The translations under genes were made by a program, and so were the position numbers. A model generated the notes under the pieces. It saw only the letters and a program-made list of their open reading frames with translations, was not told the origin of the DNA and did not search any database. Shown piece after piece: positions 31,983-42,042 of a stretch of DNA of 64,000 nucleotides. Every line of letters starts with the position of its first letter. Position 1 is the first letter of the stretch. The DNA comes from Aliigemmobacter aestuarii (GTDB lineage: Bacteria; Pseudomonadota; Alphaproteobacteria; Rhodobacterales; Rhodobacteraceae): assembly GCF_004799285.1 (NCBI RefSeq), contig NZ_SSND01000003.1:434001-498000 (forward strand). Reading direction: 5' to 3'.

Positions 31983-33437
31983 TCAGTCGCGAATCTCGCG
32001 CCAGCGGCGCCCGTCCCTGTGCATCAGCATCAAGGCATCTTCGGGGCCGGACGAGCCCGGATCATATCCCTGCGGGCGGTCGCCGCGGTCTTCCCAGCCG
32101 CGGATCACCGGATCGGTCCAGGCCCAGGCGGCCTCTACCTCGTCTCCGCGCATGAACAGGGTCTGGTTGCCCCGGATCACATCCATGATCAGCCGTTCGT
32201 AGGCATCGGGAATGTCGGTGCCGTTCTCGCCCAGGGCTTCGGCGAAGGACATGTCCAGCGGCACCTGCACCAGGCGCATCCCGCCCGGACCGGGTTCCTT
32301 GATCATCACCTTCAGGTTCATGCCTTCGTCGGGCTGAAGCCGGATCACCAGCACATTTTCACGCCAGCCCTTTTCATCGTCGAAGATGGAATGGGGCGGT
32401 TCCTTGAAGGTGATGGCGATCTCGGAGGCGCGGGCGCGCAGCCGCTTGCCCGTGCGCAGGTAGAAGGGCGTGCCCTTCCAGCGCCAGTTCGAGACATGGA
32501 CCTTCAGCGCGATATAGCTTTCGGTGGTGCTGTCGGGGTTTTCGGAATGATCGACATAGCCCGCCTGACCGCCGCCCGCGCGATACTGCCCGCGCACGAT
32601 GTCCTGCGGCTGCACGGGATCAAGCGCGCGGATCACCTTGAGCTTTTCGTCGCGCACCGCATCGGGATCGAAGTGATAGGGCGGCTCCATCGCGATCAGG
32701 CAGAGAAGCTGCATGATGTGGTTCTGCACCATGTCCCGCATAGCGCCCGACCTGTCGTAATAGGCGCCCCGCCCCTCGACGCTGACGGTTTCGGCCACCG
32801 TGATCTGCACGTGGTCGACGTATTGCGCATTCCAAAGCGGCTCGAACAGGATGTTGGCGAAGCGGACCGCCATCAGGTTCTGGACCGTTTCCTTGCCCAG
32901 GTAATGGTCGATCCGGTAGATCTGATGTTCGTCGAAATGCCGCGCGAGGGTGGCGTTCAGGGCGCGCGCGCTGTCCAGATCATGGCCGAAGGGCTTTTCC
33001 ACCACGATGCGCGATTGCGCATCGGCGATGCCGTGCTTGTGGAGCCGTTCGGCCAGGTCGCCGAACAGCGACGGGGCGACCGAGAAATAGAAGGCGCGGA
33101 CCATGCCCTTGCGCATCTCGGCCTTGAGGCTGGGCCAGCCGGCCTCGCCCTTCGCGTCGATGGTGACATAGTCGACACGGTCGAGGAAGGCATCGATAGT
33201 GGCGGCGTCCCGCTTTTCGGCGCTGACATGTTCGTCGATCGCCTCGCGCACCACCGCGCGGAAGGCTTCGACCGTCATTTCGGACCGGGCCGCGCCGATG
33301 ATCGCGCTGTCGGCGGGCATCTGCCCGGCCCAGAACCGGCGATAGAGACCGGGCAGGATCTTGCGGCGGGCAAGGTCGCCGGTTGCACCGAAGACGACCA
33401 GATCGAAGGGATCGACCGGAATGACGCGCGAGACCAT
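31983..33437 (-). CDS. zwf: Glucose-6-phosphate 1-dehydrogenase
   Basis: 484 residues from the ATG at 33437 (AAGGAG ribosome site). First step of the pentose-phosphate and Entner-Doudoroff routes. Seen: NADP-binding [21 protein letters not shown] (about 10-30), the substrate signature [21 protein letters not shown] (about 185-205, Lys in HYLGKE), and [12 protein letters not shown] 14-bp perfect palindrome of LacI-operator type lies 27 bases upstream of the start, so the zwf-pgi operon is probably sugar-regulated. Confidence 0.97.
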   Translation of the reverse strand: MVSRVIPVDPFDLVVFGATGDLARRKILPGLYRRFWAGQMPADSAIIGAARSEMTVEAFRAVVREAIDEHVSAEKRDAATIDAFLDRVDYVTIDAKGEAGWPSLKAEMRKGMVRAFYFSVAPSLFGDLAERLHKHGIADAQSRIVVEKPFGHDLDSARALNATLARHFDEHQIYRIDHYLGKETVQNLMAVRFANILFEPLWNAQYVDHVQITVAETVSVEGRGAYYDRSGAMRDMVQNHIMQLLCLIAMEPPYHFDPDAVRDEKLKVIRALDPVQPQDIVRGQYRAGGGQAGYVDHSENPDSTTESYIALKVHVSNWRWKGTPFYLRTGKRLRARASEIAITFKEPPHSIFDDEKGWRENVLVIRLQPDEGMNLKVMIKEPGPGGMRLVQVPLDMSFAEALGENGTDIPDAYERLIMDVIRGNQTLFMRGDEVEAAWAWTDPVIRGWEDRGDRPQGYDPGSSGPEDALMLMHRDGRRWREIRD

Positions 33438-33463
33438 GGGTGCGGCTCCTTCTGTGGCAGCGC

Positions 33464-33477
33464 CGTTAGCGCTAACG
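33464..33477. promoter_or_regulatory. LacI-family-type operator upstream of zwf-pgi
   Basis: CGTTAGCGCTAACG is a perfect 14-bp palindrome with the central CG typical of LacI-family operators, in the zwf leader. No LacI-family regulator gene is in the window. Confidence 0.65.
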
Positions 33478-33584
33478 CAGGGCCCTTCTAAACCCCGTCG
33501 GCGGGCGAGTCTAGCACCCTCTCGCAGGCGCGGCAAAACTCTGATGTCCGGGTGTGGCGGCGAGGGCGCGGCGGACCTGTGCGA

Positions 33585-34169
33585 TCAGGCTTCCAGTTCC
33601 GTGTCCCAATACAGGAAATCCATCCAGCTTTCGTGCAGGTGGTTCGGCGGGAAGCGGCGACCATGGGCCAGCATCTCTTCCGGCAGGGGCTGCCGGGGTA
33701 CGCGGGCAAGCACCATCCCGGACTGCCGGAGCGTCTTGTTCGCCTTCTTCAGGTTGCAGGGCGAACAGGCCGCCACGACGTTTTCCCAGCTGGTAATGCC
33801 CCCGCGTGACCGGGGCACGACATGATCGAAGGTCAGGTCGCCCTTCGAACCGCAGTACTGGCAGCAGAATTCGTCCCTCAGAAAAAGATTGAAGCGCGTG
33901 AAGGCCACGCGCTTCTGGGGTTTGACGAAATCCTTCAGCACCACGACCGAGGGTATCCGGAACTCGGCCCGCTGGCTTCGCACGACCTGATCGTATTCGG
34001 CCACGATCTGCACCCGGTCGAGGAAGGCCGCCTTGATCGCCTCCTGCCAGGGCCAGAGCGACAGCGGGTAATATGAAAGCGGGCGGTAATCGGCATTCAA
34101 CACCAGCGCGGGATACTGTTTCAGCCCCGCCGGTTCCCGCACGAATGTCTGCCTGAAATCGCCGTCCAT
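33585..34169 (-). CDS. HNH endonuclease-family protein
   Basis: 194 residues from ATG 34169. C-terminal half is an HNH/zinc module: FCCQYCGSKGDLTFDHVVPRSRGG (Cys pair, then DHV catalytic Asp-His), SWENVVAACSPCNLKKANK (Asn, Cys pair). The N-terminal half (YPALVLNADYRPLSYYPLSLWPWQEAIKAA) matches the cyanobacterial/alphaproteobacterial stand-alone HNH family (5-methylcytosine-specific McrA-like). Metal-dependent nicking is the family activity; the cellular role is unknown. Monocistronic, between zwf and the esterase gene. Confidence 0.88.
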   Translation of the reverse strand: MDGDFRQTFVREPAGLKQYPALVLNADYRPLSYYPLSLWPWQEAIKAAFLDRVQIVAEYDQVVRSQRAEFRIPSVVVLKDFVKPQKRVAFTRFNLFLRDEFCCQYCGSKGDLTFDHVVPRSRGGITSWENVVAACSPCNLKKANKTLRQSGMVLARVPRQPLPEEMLAHGRRFPPNHLHESWMDFLYWDTELEA

Positions 34170-34328
34170 ACCCGAAGACTCCGCTTTCGTCCCGCCTGCT
34201 TGCCACAGACCAGGACGGGGAGCCCCGCCCCGGTTGCCCACGACTATATATCGCGTGATGCATCAGGCAAGCCCCGCAATATGCGGTGGCCCATGCCTGA
34301 CACGGGGATGTGACGGGGCTGTGACGGA

Positions 34329-34991
34329 TCAGGCGGGCAGCCGTTCCTTCAGGAAGGACAGCGCAACCGACAGCCCGTCGGGCGCGATGCCGTGGCCCGT
34401 GCCCTGCATGACATGGCCATAGGTTTCAAACCCCGCCCCGACCAGGGCGTTGCCCGCCAGCGACATGTCCTGGAACGGCACGACCGGATCGGCATCGCCG
34501 TGGATCAACAGCACGGGCGGCTTCACCCGCGCTTCGGCGGCAAGCGTTTCCGGCGCCAGAAGGCGGCCCGAAAAGGCCACCACCCCGGCAATCGCCCGGT
34601 CGCGACGGGGCGCGATATGCAGGCTGATCATCGTGCCCTGCGAAAACCCGACCAGCGCCAGCGAATCGGGTTCAAGCCCTTCGTCGGCCAGGCGGGCATC
34701 CAGAAAGGCGTTCAGATCTTCGGCCGCGCGCACAAGACCCTGGCGCGCTGCCTCTTCCGATGACCCGTCAAGCCAGGGAATCGGAAACCACTGATATCCG
34801 AACGGGTTGCCGGCGCAGTTCTCGGGCGCGTCGGGGGCCAGAAAGACCGTATCGGGCAGATGCGGCGCCAGCGGATCGGCCAGCCCCAGCAGATCGGCCC
34901 CGTCCGCGCCATAGCCGTGCACGAAGACGACCATGCTTTTCGCCTGCCCCGATTTCGGCGCACGCCGACCGAAGTTCAACTCCCGCGTCAC
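34329..34991 (-). CDS. Carboxylesterase/phospholipase (alpha/beta hydrolase)
   Basis: 220 residues from a GTG at 34991 that overlaps the alkA stop (GTGA); ribosome site GGGAGGG lies 7 bases before. Oxyanion motif VVFVHGYGADG, nucleophile Ser117 in GFSQGT, acid in HGDADPVV (Asp166 or Asp168), His200 in GTGHGI. Typical of the abhydrolase_2 (acyl-protein thioesterase-like) family; hydrolyses short acyl esters or lysophospholipids. Cotranscribed with alkA for no obvious functional reason. Confidence 0.88.
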   Translation of the reverse strand: MTRELNFGRRAPKSGQAKSMVVFVHGYGADGADLLGLADPLAPHLPDTVFLAPDAPENCAGNPFGYQWFPIPWLDGSSEEAARQGLVRAAEDLNAFLDARLADEGLEPDSLALVGFSQGTMISLHIAPRRDRAIAGVVAFSGRLLAPETLAAEARVKPPVLLIHGDADPVVPFQDMSLAGNALVGAGFETYGHVMQGTGHGIAPDGLSVALSFLKERLPA

Positions 34992-35629
34992 CGGATGCCC
35001 TCCCGCTGTTTGGCCAGGCGGTAGTAGGCCCAAAGCGTGCGCGCCGCAACTGCCCGCCACGGCGACCAATCCCCGGCCATCTCGCGCAGCGCGCGTTCGC
35101 CCGGACGTTCTGCAAGCCCGTAAAGAAGCCGCGCCGATTCCTGCAAGGCAAGGTCATTGGCGGCAAAGACATCGGCCCGGCCAAGGCTGAACATCGCATA
35201 GATTTCGGCCGTCCAGCGCCCGATCCCGGGCACGCGGACCAGTTCGGCGATCACCGACTCGTCGGGCATGGCACCAAGTGCGGCAAAGTCGATTCCCGCC
35301 CCGGCCAGCGCACGGGCATAGCGCGCCTTCTGCCGCGACAGGCCAAGCGCGCGCAGGTCATCCTCGGCCGCCGCCGATACCCGCTCGGGCGCGGTCATTC
35401 CGGCGGACTCCAGCCGCCCCCAGATCGCATTGGCCGACGCGACCGAAACCTGCTGGCTGACGATGGCCGACAAAAGCTGGGCGAATCCCTCGGGCGATCG
35501 GCGCAGCGGCAGCGGGCCGACCTGGTCCAGCGCACTGGCCATGCGCGGGCAGCGCGCCGCCAGCCATGCCACCCCTTCGGCCAAATCCTCGGGCCCGTCA
35601 ATGATGCGCCCCGTGCTGCCTGCGGTCAT
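34988..35629 (-). CDS. DNA-3-methyladenine glycosylase II (AlkA-like)
   Basis: 213 residues from ATG 35629 (AGGAAAGG ribosome site). HhH-GPD base-excision fold: SAIVSQQVSVASANAIWGRL, hairpin LVRVPGIGRWTAEIYAMF and catalytic aspartate in FAANDLALQ. Removes alkylated bases. It is the short form without the E. coli AlkA N-terminal domain. Translation coupled with the esterase gene. Confidence 0.9.
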   Translation of the reverse strand: MTAGSTGRIIDGPEDLAEGVAWLAARCPRMASALDQVGPLPLRRSPEGFAQLLSAIVSQQVSVASANAIWGRLESAGMTAPERVSAAAEDDLRALGLSRQKARYARALAGAGIDFAALGAMPDESVIAELVRVPGIGRWTAEIYAMFSLGRADVFAANDLALQESARLLYGLAERPGERALREMAGDWSPWRAVAARTLWAYYRLAKQREGIR

Positions 35630-35721
35630 CGTCGGTGCCTTTCCTGCCATCCATGCGGACGGATCGCCGCGTTTGATCAAAGCCGCTTGCGTCCTGCGCG
35701 GCGCCGCCATACCCATGCGGC

Positions 35722-36945
35722 ATGACCCAAGCCGCATACACTCCGAACGACGCGCTGGCGAAACGCAATGTCCTGGTCCTCGTGGCCGCGCAGGCGATTC
35801 TGGGCGCGCAGATGCCGATGATCTTCACCATCGCGGGGCTGGCGGGGCAATCCCTTGCGTCGAACCCCTGCTGGGCCACCCTGCCGATCTCGACCACGGT
35901 GATCGGGTCAATGCTGTCGGCGGCACCGCTTTCGGCGCTGATGCAGCGGCACGGGCGGCGCGCGGGCTTTGTCGTCGGTGCGGCGGGCGGCGCGCTTGGC
36001 GCGGCGATCGGGGCCTATGCGCTTTACATCGCGTCCTTCCCGCTGTTCGTCCTGGGCGCGCTTTTCACCGGGATGTACATGAGCGCGCAGGGTTTCTACC
36101 GCTTTGCCGCAGCCGATACCGCGTCTGACGATTTCCGGCCCAAGGCAATTTCCTGGGTGATGGCAGGCGGGCTTCTGTCGGCGATCCTGGGACCGCAACT
36201 GGTGAAGGTCACGGCCGAGATGTTCGTCGTCACCTTCCTTGGGACATATCTGGCCGTGATCCTGCTGAATGCCCTTGGCGTGTTCCTGTTCGCGGCGCTG
36301 GACATACCCAAGCCGCAGCCGCCTCGGGCGGGCGATGCGCGCGGCCGCAGCCGGATGGAACTGATCAGCACCCCGGTGATCGCCGTGGCGGTGATCTGCG
36401 CGACCGTCTCTTACGCGCTGATGAACCTGGTGATGACCTCGTCGCCCCTGGCTGTCGTCGGCTGCGGGTTCGAGACGGGGGACGCCGCGAATGTGGTGAC
36501 GGCGCATGTTCTGGCGATGTATGCGCCCTCGTTCGTGACCGGCCATATCATCGCCTGGTTCGGCGTGCGCAAGGTCGTGGCCCTGGGTCTGGTGATCCTT
36601 GCCGCCTCGGGCGCGGTGGCGATGGCGGGTGTCGAACTCGAGAATTTCTATATCGCCCTGATCCTTCTGGGGATCGGCTGGAATTTCGGATTTGTCGGCG
36701 CGACGACGATGCTGGCGGGCGCGCACGAGCCGCATGAACGCGGCCGCATGCAGGGCATGAACGATCTGATCGTCTTCGGCGGCGTGACGATGGCCTCGTT
36801 TTCGTCGGGCGGGCTGATGAACTGTTCCGGCGGGTCGGTCGAGGCGGGCTGGCAGGCGGTCAACCTTGCGATGCTGCCGTTCCTGATCGCCGCGGGCGCG
36901 GCGCTGATCTGGCTGGCGATGCGGCCTGGCGAGCTGCGGCAGTAA
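35722..36945 (+). CDS. Major facilitator superfamily transporter
   Basis: 407 residues with about 12 hydrophobic helices. Seen: the loop 2-3 signature ALMQRHGRRAGFVVGA (MFS motif A type) and a central polar loop (KPQPPRAGDARGRSRMEL, about 193-210) dividing two six-helix halves. In the second half GHIIAWFGVRKVVALGL repeats motif A and AHEPHERGRMQGMNDLIVF is a long cytoplasmic loop. Inner-membrane transporter; substrate unknown. Divergent from alkA by 92 bases. Confidence 0.9.
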   Translation: MTQAAYTPNDALAKRNVLVLVAAQAILGAQMPMIFTIAGLAGQSLASNPCWATLPISTTVIGSMLSAAPLSALMQRHGRRAGFVVGAAGGALGAAIGAYALYIASFPLFVLGALFTGMYMSAQGFYRFAAADTASDDFRPKAISWVMAGGLLSAILGPQLVKVTAEMFVVTFLGTYLAVILLNALGVFLFAALDIPKPQPPRAGDARGRSRMELISTPVIAVAVICATVSYALMNLVMTSSPLAVVGCGFETGDAANVVTAHVLAMYAPSFVTGHIIAWFGVRKVVALGLVILAASGAVAMAGVELENFYIALILLGIGWNFGFVGATTMLAGAHEPHERGRMQGMNDLIVFGGVTMASFSSGGLMNCSGGSVEAGWQAVNLAMLPFLIAAGAALIWLAMRPGELRQ

Positions 36946-37049
36946 TCACCAAAAGCGGTTTTCCATTTTGGGGCATCGCCTTGCCGGGCGACCCTCATGC
37001 AGCGCATGAGGTTTTTCCACGCGGCGCCGCCGGGCCGCCCCGCACCCTT

Positions 37050-37862
37050 TCACCAGCCGCCCGAGGCCGCGCGCCACAGAAGACCCCAGCGGCGGGCGAA
37101 TTCCGACGGCGCAAGCGCATCGCCGGCAACCCGCGCCGGGTCGCGCATCGCCGTGCGCAGGATCGCGGGCGTCTGCCAGGCGGTCCGCAGCGCCGGCGCG
37201 CAGACGGCCGGCGGGCGCCCCGCATGGGCGCGCGCCCAGGCCGCCAGTCCGCGCCGGGCCAGTGCCGCGACAGCCTCGGGGCGGCCATCGACAAGGGGCA
37301 CGCGCCCCCGCGCCTCAAGCTCGGGAAACGCGCGCAGGAACCCGGCCAGACCGGCGGCCCAGCCTGCAGCCCGCACCGCCCCCTCGGCCGCATCCGGCGC
37401 GCCAAGCGCCTTGCACGCGGCCCACATCAGCCCGGCGCCGGTGTCCTCCAGATAGGCGTCAAGGGCGGCCTGATCCGCAAAGGGATCGCGGTAGATATCC
37501 CACTGCCGCGCGGCCACCAGACGATCCAGCACATCCAGTGGAAGCGCATGGTCGCGGATCAGATGGGCCAACGGGGCAGCCACCTCATGCGCACGGGCAC
37601 GGCCCTGACCCGCCTCGTCCACAACGTCGCGCCAGAACTGCAACCGCATCTCGGCAATCATCGGTTCGCGACTGGCCCAAGGCGCGCGCGCGACCTCAAG
37701 ATTGAAGGCGAAAAGCGGGAAGAGCCGCAGCCGGGCGGCCAGCGGGGCCACCATCAGCGCACGAAACCGATCAGGGTCACCCTTTTCGACAAGGGCGGCA
37801 CAGGGCGCGACAAGGGGTTCAACAAGGGACGGAGACGGGGCAAGGGCGGGATCGTGGTCCAT
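37050..37862 (-). CDS. Squalene/phytoene synthase-family protein
   Basis: 270 residues. Resembles the SQS/PSY superfamily in RFRALMVAPLAARLRLFPLFAFNLEVARAPW and MIAEMRLQFWRDVVDEAGQG, with YLEDTGAGLMWAACKALG later. The aspartate-rich DxxxD motifs of real synthases are poorly kept (LQFWRDVVDE is the nearest), so prenyl-synthase activity is doubtful. Closest in type to the NDUFAF6-like branch linked to complex I assembly. Cytoplasmic; no carotenoid or hopanoid genes nearby. Confidence 0.7.
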   Translation of the reverse strand: MDHDPALAPSPSLVEPLVAPCAALVEKGDPDRFRALMVAPLAARLRLFPLFAFNLEVARAPWASREPMIAEMRLQFWRDVVDEAGQGRARAHEVAAPLAHLIRDHALPLDVLDRLVAARQWDIYRDPFADQAALDAYLEDTGAGLMWAACKALGAPDAAEGAVRAAGWAAGLAGFLRAFPELEARGRVPLVDGRPEAVAALARRGLAAWARAHAGRPPAVCAPALRTAWQTPAILRTAMRDPARVAGDALAPSEFARRWGLLWRAASGGW

Positions 37863-38007
37863 CCGCCGCAGATATCACGCCGGCCGGATTTGCCAAGGCC
37901 AAGCCATCACCATTGCGGGACTTGGGCGTCATCCGCACCGGGCGCGGCGAAACCGGCCAGCGGTGGCGCCATCAACGCCGGGCCCGGTAGGTCCCGGGGG
38001 CGCGCAG

Positions 38008-38715
38008 TCAGGCGGCCTCGATCACCGCCAGAAGATAGCCGTAATCGTCCCCATGCGCCCGCCAAAGGGCAATCTCGCGCCGGATGGCCGCAACCGCCTC
38101 GTCCATCGCCGGATCGCCGGGCGCGATCTCGTCCAGCCGACGGGCCAGCGGCTCGTAATAGGCCGACCAATCGCCCGCATCCTGCCAGAACTGACCCAGC
38201 ACGCGAAAACCCGCCCCCGCGATCCGGGCGGCAAAGGCCGACGCATCGCCGATTGCCGGATAATCCTCGGCCCAGAAGGCGCGCGCCTCGGTCGAAGGCG
38301 CGGCGACGCGCCAGACCAGATCGGACAGCGCCACCCGCCCGCCGGGCCGAAGATGCCCACGCCAGGCCGAAAGCGCCGCATCCATGCCCGGCGCATAGGC
38401 CGCCCCCATCGCCCAGATCAGGTCGAACGATCCGGGCGGGGCCGTCATGTCGCCCGCAAGAACGGTCAGGCGCGGGTCGGCGATCCGCGCCGACAGGCGT
38501 TCGGTGAAGGCGGGGATCATGTCCATCGCCACGACCTCGCCCACACCCTCGGCCGCCAGCAGGGCCGGAACATCCGCGCCCGTGCCGCAACCCGCATCCA
38601 GCACCCGCGCCGCGGGGCCGGTTCCGGCGATCGAAAGGGCGCGCGCCACGGTGGCGGGGCTGCCCGGCGCCAGCCGGTCGAGCGGAGCATAGATCGCGGC
38701 GAGGGCCTCGCTCAT
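38008..38715 (-). CDS. SAM-dependent methyltransferase, class I
   Basis: 235 residues from the ATG at 38715, which overlaps the cimA stop (ATGA). SAM-binding motif ARVLDAGCGTGADVPALLA (about 35-53), acidic loop VVAMDMIP, FDLIWAMGAAYAPG motif and LRPGGRVALSDLVW. Substrate not inferable; the WRVAAPSTEARAFWAEDYP segment is shared with small-molecule methyltransferases of the UbiE type. Last gene of the cysS-cimA-methyltransferase run. Confidence 0.85.
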   Translation of the reverse strand: MSEALAAIYAPLDRLAPGSPATVARALSIAGTGPAARVLDAGCGTGADVPALLAAEGVGEVVAMDMIPAFTERLSARIADPRLTVLAGDMTAPPGSFDLIWAMGAAYAPGMDAALSAWRGHLRPGGRVALSDLVWRVAAPSTEARAFWAEDYPAIGDASAFAARIAGAGFRVLGQFWQDAGDWSAYYEPLARRLDEIAPGDPAMDEAVAAIRREIALWRAHGDDYGYLLAVIEAA

Positions 38716-40337
38716 GCCAGCGGCACCTTCACGTCGCGGATCAGCTTCCACTGGATCGCGTCCAGAAGCGCCTCGAACGAGGCATCGACGATGTTGGCAG
38801 ACACCCCCACCGTGGACCAGCGCCGCCCCTGCCCGTCCTCGCTGTCGATGATGACGCGGGTCACGGCATCGGTGCCGCCATTGGTGATGCGGACCTTGAA
38901 ATCAACCAGTTTCATGTCGTCGATGCAGGCCTGATAGGGCCCAAGGTCCTTGGCCAGCGCGCGGGCCAGCGCGTTGACCGGGCCACGGTCGGTGCCGGTT
39001 TCATCCATGCTTTCGGAAACCGACAGCGTCTTGACCTCGCCCACCTTCACCACGACGACCGCCTCGGAGAGGCTGACCATGCGGTTGTACTTGTTCTTGC
39101 GTCGCTCGACCGTGACGCGATAGCGCTTGACCTCGAAGAAGGTCGGGTTCAGCCCAAGCGCGCCGCGGGCCAGAAGCTCGAAACTGGCCTGCGCCCCGTC
39201 ATAGGCATAGCCCTGGTCCTCGCGCGTCTTGATCTCGCCCAGGATCGTGGCGAGCCGCGGGTCGTTCGCCTCCACCCCGATCCCCGCCGCCGACAGGCGC
39301 GCGCGCAGGTTCGACAGCCCCGCCTGGTTGGACATCGGGATGACCCGGTCATTGCCGACAAGGGCGGGGTCGATGTGTTCGTAGGTCGCCGGGTCCTTCA
39401 GGATCGCGCTGGCATGAAGCCCCGCCTTGTGCGCGAAGGCCGAGGCGCCGACATAGGGCGCGCTGCGCAGGGGCACGCGGTTCAGGATGTCATCCAGCAT
39501 CCGGCTGGTGCGCAGAAGCCCGCGCAGGGCGTCGCGGGTCACGCCCGTCTCGAACCGGCTGGCATAGGGTTCCTTCAGAAGCAGCGTGGGGATCAGCGTG
39601 GTCAGGTTCGCATTCCCGCAGCGTTCGCCAAGCCCGTTCAACGTGCCCTGGACCTGCCGCGCGCCCGCCTCGACCGCGGCCAGCGAATTGGCCACGGCGT
39701 TGCCGGTATCGTCATGGCAATGGATGCCCAGCCGGTCGCCCGGAATGCCCGCCGCGATCACCTCGGCCGTGATGCGGCCGACCTCGGCGGGAAGCGTGCC
39801 GCCGTTCGTGTCGCACAGGACGATCCAGCGCGCGCCTTCCTCAAGCGCCGCGCGCAGGCAATCCAGCGCATAACCGGGGTTGGCCTTGTAGCCGTCGAAG
39901 AAATGTTCGGCGTCAAACAGCGCCTCGCGCCCCTTCACGCCCAGATGGCGGATGGACGCGCGGATGGACTCGAGATTTTCCTCGAGCGTGATCCCGAGCG
40001 CTGTGGTGACGTGGAAATCATGCGTCTTGCCGACGAGGCAGACAGCAGGGGTGGCTGCGTCGAGAACGGCGGCGAGGACGTCATCGTTCTCGGCCGACCG
40101 GCCTGCCCGCTTTGTCATGCCGAAGGCGGTCATCGTGGCGCGGGTGGCGGGGGCATCGGCGAAGAACTCGCTGTCGGTGGGGTTCGCGCCGGGCCAGCCG
40201 CCCTCGATGTGATCGACGCCAAGCGCATCCAGCGCCAGCGCGATCTGGCGCTTTTCGGCGGTCGAGAACTGGACGCCCTGCGTCTGCTGCCCGTCGCGCA
40301 GCGTAGTGTCGAAGAGATAGAGCCGCTCGCGGGTCAT
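38712..40337 (-). CDS. cimA: (R)-citramalate synthase
   Basis: 541 residues. Condenses pyruvate with acetyl-CoA to citramalate, a threonine-independent entry to isoleucine. Seen: [19 protein letters not shown] (DRE-TIM metallolyase opening), [40 protein letters not shown] (metal ligands His-x-His, GxGERxGN) and a C-terminal LeuA dimer/regulatory domain (about 415-541), likely the isoleucine sensor. Its start lies inside the cysS stop region (4-base overlap). Confidence 0.95.
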   Translation of the reverse strand: MTRERLYLFDTTLRDGQQTQGVQFSTAEKRQIALALDALGVDHIEGGWPGANPTDSEFFADAPATRATMTAFGMTKRAGRSAENDDVLAAVLDAATPAVCLVGKTHDFHVTTALGITLEENLESIRASIRHLGVKGREALFDAEHFFDGYKANPGYALDCLRAALEEGARWIVLCDTNGGTLPAEVGRITAEVIAAGIPGDRLGIHCHDDTGNAVANSLAAVEAGARQVQGTLNGLGERCGNANLTTLIPTLLLKEPYASRFETGVTRDALRGLLRTSRMLDDILNRVPLRSAPYVGASAFAHKAGLHASAILKDPATYEHIDPALVGNDRVIPMSNQAGLSNLRARLSAAGIGVEANDPRLATILGEIKTREDQGYAYDGAQASFELLARGALGLNPTFFEVKRYRVTVERRKNKYNRMVSLSEAVVVVKVGEVKTLSVSESMDETGTDRGPVNALARALAKDLGPYQACIDDMKLVDFKVRITNGGTDAVTRVIIDSEDGQGRRWSTVGVSANIVDASFEALLDAIQWKLIRDVKVPLA

Positions 40338-41758
40338 TGCAGACCCTCCAGCTTCGACAGATCAAGTTTCTTGGCACGCTTGTAGGTGACGCCGCCATCT
40401 CGATCAAACGACAAGGTCACCCCCGCTTCTGCCAAGGCGCTCTTGAGTGAGTCGGCTGTCGAATAGTCTTTTTCAGATCTAGCTTTGGCAATTTTCTCAA
40501 TAGTCATTTCGATTACTGGCCGCGCATCTTCGCCTTCAACCAGCCATTCAAGGATTTCAAGTTCTCTGACCCAATCCCCCATCCCGTCCTCCAGCAGGCC
40601 AAGCAGTGCCGCCGAGGCCTTCAGACCAGCGGCATCGCCCGCGCCCGCCAGCGCATGCAGCGCGGCAATGGCGCCGGCCGTGTTCAGATCGTCCGAAAGC
40701 GCCTCGATCACCGATGGTGACGGCTCCGGCGCGGCCTTCGCGTCCGCCACAAGCCCCCGCCATTTCCGCAACGTGGCCTCGGCCTGCGCGGCCTTCTCTG
40801 CCGTCCAGTCCATGGGTTTCGAATAATGCGTACCGAGATAGACCATGCGGATCACCTCGCCGGGGTATCCCTGATCCAGAAGGTCGCGCACGGTGAAGAA
40901 GTTGCCGAGCGACTTCGACATCTTCTTGCCCTCGACCTGCAGCATCTCGTTGTGCATCCAGACGCGGGCAAAGCCCGCCTCGGGATGGGCGCAGCAGCTT
41001 TGCGCGATCTCGTTCTCGTGGTGGGGGAACTGAAGGTCGATCCCGCCGCCATGGATGTCGAAGGTTGCCCCCAGCAATTCGTGGCTCATGGCCGAACATT
41101 CGATGTGCCAGCCGGGCCGCCCGCGGCCCCAGGGGCTGTCCCAGCCCGGCAGGTCGGCATCCGACGGTTTCCACAGCACGAAATCCATCGGGTCTTCCTT
41201 GAAGGGTGCGACCTCGACCCGCGCCCCCGCGATCATGTCGTCAACCGACCGGCCCGACAACGCGCCGTAGTCCCGGTAGGACCTTACCCGGAACAGCACA
41301 TGGCCATCGGCGGCATAGGCATGCCCCTTCCCGATCAGGTCGGAAATCATCGCGATCATCGCTCCGATATATTCGGTCGCGCGCGGTTCCATCGTCGGGC
41401 GCAAGGCGCCGAGGGCATCCATGTCGGCGTGATACCAGGCGATGGTTTCCTCGGTCCGTTCGCGGATCAGCTCCTCCAGCGTGCCGGGGCGGCCTGCGGC
41501 CCTGCGGCGCTGCGCCTCGGCGTTGATCTTGTCGTCGACGTCGGTGAAGTTGCGCACATAGGTCACGTGATCCGCGCCATAGACATGGCGCAGCAGGCGA
41601 AAGAGCGTGTCGAAGACCACCACGGGCCGGGCGTTGCCGATATGGGCGCGGTCATAGACGGTGGGCCCGCAGACATACATCCGCACATTGGCGGGGTCGA
41701 TCGGGGTGAAGACCTCCTTGCGGCGGGTCCTGGTGTTCGTCAGGCGGATTTCAACCAT
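40334..41758 (-). CDS. cysS: Cysteinyl-tRNA synthetase
   Basis: 474 residues. Seen: [23 protein letters not shown] (zinc Cys, HIGNAR = HIGH), [14 protein letters not shown] (zinc ligands, GWHIECS), [10 protein letters not shown] and the C-terminal anticodon-binding region. Codons for the last ~45 residues fall in a local low-G+C patch (40441-40560 is 43% G+C), in contrast to the rest of the gene; the frame is intact. Upstream of cimA in one leftward run. Confidence 0.97.
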   Translation of the reverse strand: MVEIRLTNTRTRRKEVFTPIDPANVRMYVCGPTVYDRAHIGNARPVVVFDTLFRLLRHVYGADHVTYVRNFTDVDDKINAEAQRRRAAGRPGTLEELIRERTEETIAWYHADMDALGALRPTMEPRATEYIGAMIAMISDLIGKGHAYAADGHVLFRVRSYRDYGALSGRSVDDMIAGARVEVAPFKEDPMDFVLWKPSDADLPGWDSPWGRGRPGWHIECSAMSHELLGATFDIHGGGIDLQFPHHENEIAQSCCAHPEAGFARVWMHNEMLQVEGKKMSKSLGNFFTVRDLLDQGYPGEVIRMVYLGTHYSKPMDWTAEKAAQAEATLRKWRGLVADAKAAPEPSPSVIEALSDDLNTAGAIAALHALAGAGDAAGLKASAALLGLLEDGMGDWVRELEILEWLVEGEDARPVIEMTIEKIAKARSEKDYSTADSLKSALAEAGVTLSFDRDGGVTYKRAKKLDLSKLEGLQ

Positions 41759-42042
41759 CTTTCCGGTCCCATGCGGCAGGCGGCATTTCCCGCGCGGGGT
41801 CCGGCTGTTTCCTCGATCGGAAAAGACGACGCACCCGCGCGACCCAGGGTCAGCGGGTAATGCAGCAGATCAGGGTGTTGCGCAATTTCGTCATGCCGGC
41901 ATGCATAGCGCCGAACCCACCGCGCGCCAAGGGGAAATCGCGTCAGGAAAGGGGGGCTGCCTGCCCCCTCCGGGCCGCGCCCCCTTCCGGTGGCCGCCCT
42001 CAGCCTGTATGCGGGATCGGGAACAGCGGTGGAGGGCCAGCC

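Noticed and set aside
41949-41972. G/C hairpin before the decarboxylase as a third copy of the palindromic repeat
   Set aside because: Only the G/C hairpin resembles it; the palindromic arms are absent.
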